Shown here piece by piece: positions 34,454 through 41,962 of a stretch of 47,041 nucleotides of DNA. Every line of letters starts with the position of its first letter. Positions within the stretch are counted from its first letter, which is position 1. Under the pieces are notes generated by a model. The model searched no databases. It was not told where the DNA came from and saw only the letters and a list, made by a program, of their open reading frames with translations. The translations under genes and the position numbers were made by a program. The stretch is taken from positions 1-47,041 of the forward strand of contig JAITER010000069.1 of NCBI GenBank assembly GCA_031281945.1, written 5' to 3'. Source of the DNA: Spirochaetaceae bacterium (lineage in GTDB: Bacteria > Spirochaetota > Spirochaetia > Treponematales > Breznakiellaceae).

Positions 34454-36106
34454 ATGAAAATATTAATGGCGACAAGCGAAGCGGTTCCTTTTGTAAAAAC
34501 CGGCGGCCTTGCGGACGCCGTTTCTTCGCTATCACTATCGCTTGCCAATTTAGGCCACGAAGTCAAAATTGTTATGCCCCGTTATTACGCTGTAGACCGT
34601 TCAAAATTAACGCATATAGAAGGTGAAATGGGCGTCCCTGTGGGTGGATTTGAGGAATGGTGCGCTGTTTACAAAACGCTAATGCCCGGCTCCCAGCCCA
34701 AAAACCCGGTGGAAGTTTTTTTTATAGACCACGAAATATTTTTTGGACGGGACGGCGTTTACGGCAATCCTTTAGAACCGGATTTTATAGACAACCCCCG
34801 GCGCTTCACCTTCTTTTCATTGTCTGTTTTCCAACTGTGCAAAAAAATAAACTGGACGCCTGACGTCGTCCACGCCCACGACTGGCCTACCGCTCTTGTG
34901 CCGGTGTTTCTTAAATTCCGCAAACGCGCCAGCGAATTCAAAAAAACATCTTCCATACTAACCATTCACAATCTTGGGTATCAGGGCATTTACCACAAAG
35001 ACAATTTCCATTACACAGGCTTGGACTGGAACATTTTTTACGAGCAGGGTTTTGAAGACTGGGGCATGATGAATATGCTTAAAGCGGGGGTTTACGCCGC
35101 AGACAAACTAAACACGGTGTCACAAACCTACTGTGAAGAAACCAAAACACAAGCCAACGGTTTTAGACTGGACGGCCCGCTTAATTACCGTAGCAAAGAC
35201 TACCGCGGCATACGCAACGGCATAGACATAGAAATCTGGAATCCCGAAAAAGACAAGCATTTGCCGGCGCCTTATTCTGCGAAAGACCTTAGCGGCAAAG
35301 CTTTGGCTAAACAGGCTTTGCAAAAAGCGTTCGGCCTTCATCCGGATCCGGACGTTCCTGTAGTGGGCATGATCACCCGCCTTGCGGGGCAAAAGGGCGT
35401 GGGCGAACTTTTTGGGCCTGGCTACGGTTCGGCGTACTCCATTTGCCGCGACATGAATTTACAGTTTGTATTGCTTGGAACGGGCGAATCATGGTGCGAA
35501 AACGAAGTAAGTCATCTTTCCGTGCAGTTGTCAAACTTTAAGGCGCAGACTAATTACAACGAAAATTTAAGCCATCTTATAGAAGCGGGTTCCGACTTCT
35601 TTTTAATGCCGTCACGTTATGAGCCTTGCGGCTTAAATCAGATGTACTCGCTTGTTTACGGTACGCTTCCAATCGTGCGGCGGACGGGCGGTCTGGCCGA
35701 CACCGTACAAAATTACGACCAAAAAACAGGAGACGGCACTGGGTTTATGTTTGACGACCTTACGCCGTCTTCAATCTATGACACTGTAGGCTGGGCGGTC
35801 TGGGCTTACTACAACCAAAAAGAACACATCAACAAGATGCGCGTCCGGGGCATGAAAAACGACTTTTCGTGGGCTAATTCCGCAAAGCAGTACATTCAAA
35901 TGTATGAAGAAGCCGCGGCGTCTTTGGGCGCGCTTTCCTCGCCTGAAACAAAAAAAGTTGACGCGGAGAAAAAGAACGCAACGAGCGCCGCAAAAAAAAA
36001 GACGCCGTCCAAAACCGCAAGCTCCGAAAAACCGGAGGCTAAAACTTCCGGCGCAAAAAAAGCTCCGGCGTCCCGGCAATCCGGCGAAAAACCAAAAAAC
36101 AAATAA
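34454..36106 (+). CDS. glgA: Glycogen synthase with a basic C-terminal tail
   Basis: GlgA transfers glucose from ADP-glucose to growing alpha-1,4-glucan. The ATG at 34454 has a GGAGGT site and begins MKILMATSEAVPFVKTGGLA, whose KTGGLAD binds the ADP part. HAHDWPT, the TIHNLGYQGIYH segment and SRYEPCGLNQMYSLVYGTLP are also present. The GT-B core ends near residue 490. The last 50 or so residues are a Lys/Ala/Pro/Ser tail similar in composition to histone H1, not usual for GlgA. The frame extends 66 codons upstream but that part looks non-coding. Confidence 0.95.
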   Translation: MKILMATSEAVPFVKTGGLADAVSSLSLSLANLGHEVKIVMPRYYAVDRSKLTHIEGEMGVPVGGFEEWCAVYKTLMPGSQPKNPVEVFFIDHEIFFGRDGVYGNPLEPDFIDNPRRFTFFSLSVFQLCKKINWTPDVVHAHDWPTALVPVFLKFRKRASEFKKTSSILTIHNLGYQGIYHKDNFHYTGLDWNIFYEQGFEDWGMMNMLKAGVYAADKLNTVSQTYCEETKTQANGFRLDGPLNYRSKDYRGIRNGIDIEIWNPEKDKHLPAPYSAKDLSGKALAKQALQKAFGLHPDPDVPVVGMITRLAGQKGVGELFGPGYGSAYSICRDMNLQFVLLGTGESWCENEVSHLSVQLSNFKAQTNYNENLSHLIEAGSDFFLMPSRYEPCGLNQMYSLVYGTLPIVRRTGGLADTVQNYDQKTGDGTGFMFDDLTPSSIYDTVGWAVWAYYNQKEHINKMRVRGMKNDFSWANSAKQYIQMYEEAAASLGALSSPETKKVDAEKKNATSAAKKKTPSKTASSEKPEAKTSGAKKAPASRQSGEKPKNK

Positions 36107-36575
36107 ATTTGGCTTTTTTGTTTAACTTTTGCCAGGGATTACCGCAAAGGAACCTTCTGGGAAGCAGCCGCTACGAGGTCTAGTACGGGTAATTTTGGCG
36201 AAGTTTTATAAAGCGCTTCTTTTTTGCGGTAAAGAGCGCGGGTTTATTAAACGGCCCGCGCTTGCAATGAGTTGGAAAATTTTTTTGCTCTTGTTACAAT
36301 GGCGTTTGTTTTGAAATTTTGCAAAGCTAAAAATAGGGTTGCTTAGAAGCAAGACTGTTCTAAAACTGAAATTTTGGAACAACAACCTTAGATTTAAAAG
36401 ACAAGGCGAATGTTTGACCGCCTTGTCTAAGAGGCTGTTTCAAAATCTTGAACAACCGCTATAAAAACACGAAATGCGTGAAATGTTTTAAAATTTAGTT
36501 TAACAATCAGGCTGTTAAACTAAGTTCCATAACAGGTTTTGCAAAAATTTATTTTTATGTAAAAAAGGCAGCGTT
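36107..36575. other. Intergenic region with strong inverted repeats
   Basis: About 470 bases after glgA. An 8-bp GC-rich stem (agcgcggg/cccgcgct) lies near 36235-36264, followed within about 20 bases by an A/T-rich run (gaaaatttttttg), and may be the glgA terminator. A perfect 10-bp stem lies at 36399-36408 with 36419-36428. The region also contains ctgggaagcagcc, which recalls the SRP RNA tip, but the rest of that fold is not there. No gene is seen. Confidence 0.45.
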
Positions 36576-37118
36576 ATGTTTTTTAAAAAAAGATACATTA
36601 ATTTTTTTTATGGATTTTGTTGTTATTTCATTTTATTTTCTTGTGAAACAAATAAAACCGGACGCCCGGTTAAAATAAAAACTGAACGGCAAATAGAAAT
36701 AACAAAAGCTCTTTCATCAGGAAAGTTTAACCCGAACAACGTTTCCGCAGAATTAAAAGAAGCCGTTAAAAACGATGTGGTTTATTATGTAAATGAACTT
36801 AACAATATTATCCGTAGGCGGGATTTTAACGAATGGAAGAAACGGCTTACTCAAGAATACCAAAACTTTCTTGCTTCGCCGGAAAATCTTGAAAGAGCGT
36901 CTCAGGCGGAACGGCTAAAAAAGCAAAAAATTGTTTTAAAAAGCCTTTATGATTATTTTATAAACGTTGTGGTTCCGTCAAGAAGCCGCGACCAGGTTGA
37001 CGATATAGAGTTTGTAAAAGAAGATACAATAAAAGCGTATACTTTAGACGCAAACAGCCGCAAGCTTCGTCTTTATGAACTTCAACGCAAAGGCGATTCC
37101 TGGGTTATAGTAAACTGA
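36576..37118 (+). CDS. Lipoprotein of unknown function
   Basis: A 180-residue protein. An aromatic-rich signal segment ends in the box LFSCETN, so the mature protein is probably lipid-anchored at Cys24. The rest is mainly helical and highly charged (LNNIIRRRDFNEWKKRLTQE), ending in a small beta region (KLRLYELQRKGDSWVIVN). Family not recognised. It is transcribed with, or just before, the HEAT-like gene 222 bases downstream. Confidence 0.8.
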   Translation: MFFKKRYINFFYGFCCYFILFSCETNKTGRPVKIKTERQIEITKALSSGKFNPNNVSAELKEAVKNDVVYYVNELNNIIRRRDFNEWKKRLTQEYQNFLASPENLERASQAERLKKQKIVLKSLYDYFINVVVPSRSRDQVDDIEFVKEDTIKAYTLDANSRKLRLYELQRKGDSWVIVN

Positions 37119-37340
37119 TTTGGGATTTACAACTTAAAGTTTGGGCTAAAAAGGCCCGCAAGAAGTTAAATAGGGGTTTGTTTTTTAATTAGCGGCTTCC
37201 AGGCTTTTTAACGGCATAAAGAACGCTCGCCCTTGACCGGCAAAGAAAAAGACTACGGTTTTTACCGTATTTGAGCGGGTTTGTTAAAAACCGTGTGTTT
37301 TTACACCGCCAACTTTATTTTTTTGAAAGAGAGGTTTGCC

Positions 37341-38030
37341 TTGAAAACCAAAAAACAAATTTTAATTGCGTTTTTATTGGCCTCTTGCTTTTCCCCTTTA
37401 ATTTTCGCCCAACAAGAGCAAAAAGAGCTGTCGATAGAAGAATCTTTTTTACAAGAACCGATTCAAATTCAAATAATACGCGAACAAAGCGAGTCGATAG
37501 ACCGTTCTGGAAAAATTTTTGCGTTAGATCTTATCAAAGAGTATTTGGATTCCGGCAACAAATCAGCAGCTATACTTTCTGTTCTAAGGCGTCTTTCGCT
37601 GGAAGGAACGCTTAACCGGGAGCGTATAGAAGGGCGCGTTGGCAACAACTACATTGATGTACGCTGGCGGGCCGCGGAATATTTGGGTGAATTCACTCCT
37701 GAAGAGTCCGGAAATTACCTAAGGGATATAATTCTAAACGAAGAAGAGCCCAGTGTAATAATATCGGCCATTAACTCTATAACAAAATTAGGCATTTACG
37801 ACGAATTTACCATGCTGGCCATAGAAAAAGCTTTTAGAAGGATTGACGCGATTAGGCCGGATGACCGTTTGGCCCTTTCCGTGCTTGAATATTACAAAAA
37901 GCCCGAAAAAAAATCGCGTTTTATGCTGGAAACCATCAACTATATTCGTCAAAGCCCCAACTACCAAAAAAGCGTAAGACTTCAGGCGGAAAACCTTATT
38001 AAAATTTTTATGAGCCAAAATATAAATTAA
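37341..38030 (+). CDS. Secreted HEAT-like repeat protein, paralogue 3
   Basis: A protein of 229 residues from TTG at 37341, which has a GAGAGG site 7 bases upstream; the ATG 60 bases earlier adds an implausible N-terminus. The signal peptide ends near LIFAQQ, then LSIEESFLQEPIQIQIIRE and helical repeats (YIDVRWRAAEYLGEFTPEES; EPSVIISAINSITKLGIYD). It is closest to paralogue 1 (shared DVRWRAAEYLGE and VRLRATEYLGE pattern). Length and the TTG start agree across all three copies. Role unknown. Confidence 0.87.
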   Translation: MKTKKQILIAFLLASCFSPLIFAQQEQKELSIEESFLQEPIQIQIIREQSESIDRSGKIFALDLIKEYLDSGNKSAAILSVLRRLSLEGTLNRERIEGRVGNNYIDVRWRAAEYLGEFTPEESGNYLRDIILNEEEPSVIISAINSITKLGIYDEFTMLAIEKAFRRIDAIRPDDRLALSVLEYYKKPEKKSRFMLETINYIRQSPNYQKSVRLQAENLIKIFMSQNIN

Positions 38031-38170
38031 AATCTGTTGAAAACTTCAGATTTTGGGGGAAATCAACCTTAAAAATCCCATAGTTTTGCCAAAAGTTATG
38101 GTTGGCGGGTTTAACGTTTGAAAAACTATGGGCGGCCTTTAGGCGATTAATTTTTTTTAGCTAATTAAAC

Positions 38171-38866
38171 ATGACTGACCATTACCAGGCCCTTGGGGTG
38201 TCTAGAAACGCTTCGTTTGCGGAAATAAAAAAAGCCTTCCGTGAACGCGCCAAACAAACGCACCCCGATATAAATCCACGCGGCGGCGGCGATGAAACAA
38301 TGCGGCGCCTTATCGCGGCGTACAACACGCTTTCCGACAACGAAGAACGATTTAAATACGATAAAATTTACGCAAAACGCTACGGAACCAACGAAAAAAC
38401 ATTCGATTTTAGGGAATTTTTACTGGAAGAAGCCGCCGCCGGAGATGGTGAAGCGCAAGCCCGGCTTATTTTTTTTGAACTAATACACTTTAGAGAAGAC
38501 AACGCGATACTGTTTTGGCGGCAGTACGGCGGCCTTGATTTTCCTATGCATAAATATTTTGAACGCGAAGACTGGATGGACATTAGCTACAGCCTGGCCG
38601 AAGAACTTGAAAAGCGCGGTTTTTACTACGAATCATTTACATTGCTTGTTCAAGTTCTAAAAGCCGAGGAAGTTAAACCTTATTTTAGGCATTTTGCTTA
38701 CGATGTGCGCGGCTTTTTGAGCAACATTGTACGCACTCATCTTCGCCGCGCCGTAGATTGCGAAACATGGATACTTTGCCTTCAAAATATGATGGAATTA
38801 CAGTACAGCGCTGCGGATAAAAAACGCTGGAAACTAGCCATAGAAAAAGCCTTAGCCTCACTTTAA
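38171..38866 (+). CDS. J-domain protein (DnaJ-like, type III)
   Basis: A 231-residue protein. An N-terminal J domain (residues 3-65) has the HPD motif at 31-33 (THPDINP) that stimulates DnaK ATPase. There is no Gly/Phe region, zinc-finger or DnaJ C-terminal domain. The remaining 160 residues form a helical domain I do not recognise, rich in aromatic residues (FELIHFREDNAILFWRQYGG). It may bring DnaK to a specific client. No Shine-Dalgarno is seen close to the ATG. Confidence 0.9.
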   Translation: MTDHYQALGVSRNASFAEIKKAFRERAKQTHPDINPRGGGDETMRRLIAAYNTLSDNEERFKYDKIYAKRYGTNEKTFDFREFLLEEAAAGDGEAQARLIFFELIHFREDNAILFWRQYGGLDFPMHKYFEREDWMDISYSLAEELEKRGFYYESFTLLVQVLKAEEVKPYFRHFAYDVRGFLSNIVRTHLRRAVDCETWILCLQNMMELQYSAADKKRWKLAIEKALASL

Positions 38867-38878
38867 AGGCGCCTAAAT

Positions 38879-39958
38879 TTATAATTTAGCCTTTAATTTT
38901 TCTAACATATCGCGGGTGGCGGCGTCCAGTTCAACGCCGTTTTTTAGGGCGCGTTCCTTTGCTTCCGCTTCTTTTTCTCCGTGAATAAATATGCGGCTTT
39001 CACCTTCGGCTTTTTCGCTGTTTCGTATAGTTTGCAAAATAGAGTGTATATGCGCCATTATTTCCTGCGGCCTACCGAAAAGCGCCAGGCTAAAACAGGC
39101 GAAAAAATGAGTTATACCGCCGCCGCAACCGGCCTTAAAAGTATCCATACTGCCGGCCCCCAAAGAAAGGCCGGAACAAAGCAACTCTACAAGGAGTCCC
39201 AAACCGTAACCTTTGTGCCCGCCGGATTCTTCGCCTTCGCCGCCCAAAAAAAGATGGCCGCCCAAACGCGGGTTTGAATAAAACAATTTTTCAAAAGCGG
39301 TTGCGTCTGTAGTTCCTTTTCCGGTTTCGTCAACAGCCCAGCCATTCGGCATAGTTTTTTTTCTACGGTCGTACACTTCAATTTTTCCGTGAGCGACTGT
39401 AGTGGTGGCTATGTCCAACAAAAACATATCGGATATTTTACCATTTTCGTATTTTTCCGGAATGGCCGCGGCGATTGGGTTTGTGCCTATAAGCCTTTCG
39501 CGCCCGTATGTGGGTATCCCGCAAGCGCGGGTGTTTGTAAAAGCCAGCCCCACCATGCCGCGCAACGCGGCTTGTTCCGCCCAGTAACCCGCTATGCCAA
39601 AGTGGTTTGAATTACGAACAGAACAAAATGCGGCGAGCGCTCCATCCGCTTTGGCGAGCATTTTTTCCACCGCCCATTTGCTGATATAAGGGCCCACGCC
39701 GTCATGCCCGTCCACCACAAGCGAACACGGAGTTTCGTGGACTATTTCCGGTTTGGAACCAGGCTTGCAAAAACCGCCTTTCAAATTGCTTGAATAAAAA
39801 TCCAGGCGTGAGACGCCGTGGCTTGGTATGCCTCGCGCATCCGCTTCCACCAGTACAAGGGCCGTAATTTCAGCCTCTTTTTGTGAATATCCATACAGTT
39901 TTGTTAAAATTTTAACCGTAAGATCGGCAAGCTCATTGTAACTATAAGTTGAAGTCAT
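38879..39958 (-). CDS. Malate/L-lactate dehydrogenase family (Ldh2-type)
   Basis: A 359-residue NAD(P)-dependent 2-hydroxyacid dehydrogenase of the family that includes malate, L-sulfolactate and ureidoglycolate dehydrogenases. Signatures: ADARGIPSHGVSRL with catalytic His47, VRNSNHFGIAGYWAEQAA, and GTNPIAAAIP. GGHKGYGLGLLVELLC is the usual late motif. The exact substrate cannot be told. An AAGGA site lies 6 bases before the ATG. It is about 300 bases downstream of pgi on the same strand. Confidence 0.92.
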   Translation of the reverse strand: MTSTYSYNELADLTVKILTKLYGYSQKEAEITALVLVEADARGIPSHGVSRLDFYSSNLKGGFCKPGSKPEIVHETPCSLVVDGHDGVGPYISKWAVEKMLAKADGALAAFCSVRNSNHFGIAGYWAEQAALRGMVGLAFTNTRACGIPTYGRERLIGTNPIAAAIPEKYENGKISDMFLLDIATTTVAHGKIEVYDRRKKTMPNGWAVDETGKGTTDATAFEKLFYSNPRLGGHLFLGGEGEESGGHKGYGLGLLVELLCSGLSLGAGSMDTFKAGCGGGITHFFACFSLALFGRPQEIMAHIHSILQTIRNSEKAEGESRIFIHGEKEAEAKERALKNGVELDAATRDMLEKLKAKL

Positions 39959-40264
39959 AAAAAATCCTTAAAAAAGCGGAATTCAACAAACAAAGGTGAA
40001 GATATTTTTGGGTTTCCGCTAAACCAAAAGACGCGGAGCGCCTTTCGCACCCGCAACCGATTAAAGCGGGAATTCCGCAAAAACGCCGCAAACGTCTGCG
40101 GAATTGGGATGAAAAGCGCGGTTTTACCGCAAAACAGCAAAAATCGCGCCAAATTAAAACAGGTTTTATTAAAGCTTAAAACAGGCGCGCAACATAACAA
40201 ACAACGGCTTTTGGCTGTTATTTGTTATGTTACGCAAATACGCAAAACGCGCTTGTTCAAATAT
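39959..40264. other. Intergenic region between pgi and the dehydrogenase gene
   Basis: About 300 bases. Perfect 11-bp arms aacataacaaa/tttgttatgtt lie at 40191-40201 and 40221-40231, about 34 bases after the pgi stop. On the minus strand no T run follows, so it is only a possible terminator. I see no gene; the minus open frame at 39955-40200 runs into the dehydrogenase start and looks spurious. Confidence 0.5.
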
Positions 40265-41851
40265 TTATTTCACCCCTAAAATTTTGCTGTACGCATCCAG
40301 AGCGCCGTCCAAATCACCGCCCCCAGCCAGTACTTTTTTGGTAAGAATTTTTCCCAATTGAACTCCTTCCTGGTCAAAGCTGTTCAGGTTCCAAATGAAC
40401 CCCTGAAACATAACCTTGTTTTCGTAGTGAGCGAGCAAAGCGCCCAATGTTTCGGGAGTAAGCCGTTTCCCATAAATGATGCTGGAGGGGCGGCCTCCTT
40501 CAAAATTTTTGTTTGGGTTTGAATCCTGCTTCCCTTTAGCGAAGGCTACTATCTGAGCCGCGAGGTTGGCTTTAAGTTTGGTTTGACTGTTTGACCCGTC
40601 CACATTGACGTCATCGTTAAGCTGGCTTTCTTTAAAACCTATAAATTGAACCGGCGTTATATCGGTTCCCTGATGAAGAAGCTGGTAAAACGAATGTTGC
40701 CCGTTTGTTCCAGGCTCGCCGAAAATGACCGGGCCTGTGGCGTAGGAAAGCCGGTTCCCAAAACGATTTACGCATTTACCGTTGGATTCCATGTCTAACT
40801 GCTGTAAGTGCGCCGGAAAACGGGACAAGGCCTGGCTGTACGGCAAAATCGCCGTGTAGGGATAGTTTAAGAAGTTGCGTTCCCAAACGCCGGTTAGCGC
40901 GTCTAAAAGGGCGGGATTTTTACGAATGGAGGGTTCCAGAGCCGTTTTATCCGCCTCATGAGAACCGGCGAGTATGCCGGCGAAAGTTTCCGGGCCAAAA
41001 GCCAGGGAAAGTATCACCCCGCCCACAGCCGAAGACGCCGAATAACGCCCGCCAATAAAGTCGTCTATGTAAAAAGAATCCAGATATGCGGGATTGTGCG
41101 CAAGAGGGCTGGTTTCGCTGGTTACAGCGACTATATGTTTTGCGGGATCCAATCCCGCTTTTTTTAGTTTGTCTTTTACAAACAGTTCGTTAGCCAGAGT
41201 TTCCTGAGTAGTTCCGCTTTTGGAGACCAAAACAAACAAAGACGTAGTTAAATCTATTGAAGATAAAACCGCCGCCGCATCGTCCGGGTCTACGTTGGAA
41301 ATAAATTTAGCGGTTATTTTCGCCTTTCCCTCTTTACGCGCCCAGTTTTCCAGAGCGATGTAAAGGGCGCGCGGGCCTAAATCAGAACCTCCTATGCCTA
41401 TTTGCACGGCGGTTGTAAATTTCTTTCCAGCGCCGGGGTTTATTTTTCCTTCACGCACCGCAGATGCGAATGTGGAAAAACGTTCCAATTCTTTTTTATA
41501 AAAATCACCTATATTTTTATTTTCAAAAAACACTTCTTTTCCAAGACGGCCTCTAGCCAAATGATGTAAAACCTTGCGATTTTCACCGGTATTCATTATT
41601 TCACCATCTAAAATCAGTTTGTACTTACCCACAGCGTCAATTTCGCGGGCCAGAGCTTCCAAAGCGTCTATAACGGCGCCATTCAGCTTTTTTGCGGCGT
41701 AGTTATATGTAAGGCCGCAAGCCATTGGCGCGGAATATTCCGCAACCCTTTCGGCGTCCAACTTTTGAAATGTTTCTTTTCCGGCAAATTCTCCGGCCAA
41801 AACTTTTAATTTTGCATAACTTTCGGTTTTATCAAGATCCGTATACGTCAT
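40265..41851 (-). CDS. pgi: Glucose-6-phosphate isomerase
   Basis: Pgi interconverts glucose-6-phosphate and fructose-6-phosphate in glycolysis. The length, 528 residues, is normal. QIGIGGSDLGPRALY, LVSKSGTTQETLAN and GGRYSASSAVGGV are the sugar-phosphate binding motifs; FGEPGTNGQHSFYQLLHQG carries the catalytic Glu and His. A GGGG-type site precedes the ATG. It supplies sugar phosphate that can also feed glycogen synthesis (glgA in the same window). Confidence 0.97.
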   Translation of the reverse strand: MTYTDLDKTESYAKLKVLAGEFAGKETFQKLDAERVAEYSAPMACGLTYNYAAKKLNGAVIDALEALAREIDAVGKYKLILDGEIMNTGENRKVLHHLARGRLGKEVFFENKNIGDFYKKELERFSTFASAVREGKINPGAGKKFTTAVQIGIGGSDLGPRALYIALENWARKEGKAKITAKFISNVDPDDAAAVLSSIDLTTSLFVLVSKSGTTQETLANELFVKDKLKKAGLDPAKHIVAVTSETSPLAHNPAYLDSFYIDDFIGGRYSASSAVGGVILSLAFGPETFAGILAGSHEADKTALEPSIRKNPALLDALTGVWERNFLNYPYTAILPYSQALSRFPAHLQQLDMESNGKCVNRFGNRLSYATGPVIFGEPGTNGQHSFYQLLHQGTDITPVQFIGFKESQLNDDVNVDGSNSQTKLKANLAAQIVAFAKGKQDSNPNKNFEGGRPSSIIYGKRLTPETLGALLAHYENKVMFQGFIWNLNSFDQEGVQLGKILTKKVLAGGGDLDGALDAYSKILGVK

Positions 41852-41962
41852 AAATACCCCTTTCCGGCATATAACCGGTTCAAAAAGTTTACCGGCTTAA
41901 ACCGGAAAATTTTAGTGGACTCGCCTTCGACAATAGCCGCATAAACACGGTAAACGCCTCAA

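Noticed and set aside
36129-36190. SRP (4.5S) RNA
   Set aside because: A ggaagcagcc-like string is present, but the opposite strand of the conserved tip (GTCAGG) and the long pairing arms are absent.
37281-37340. ATG start for the third HEAT-like protein
   Set aside because: It would put 20 residues before the signal peptide; the TTG at 37341 has a good ribosome site and matches the length of the paralogues.
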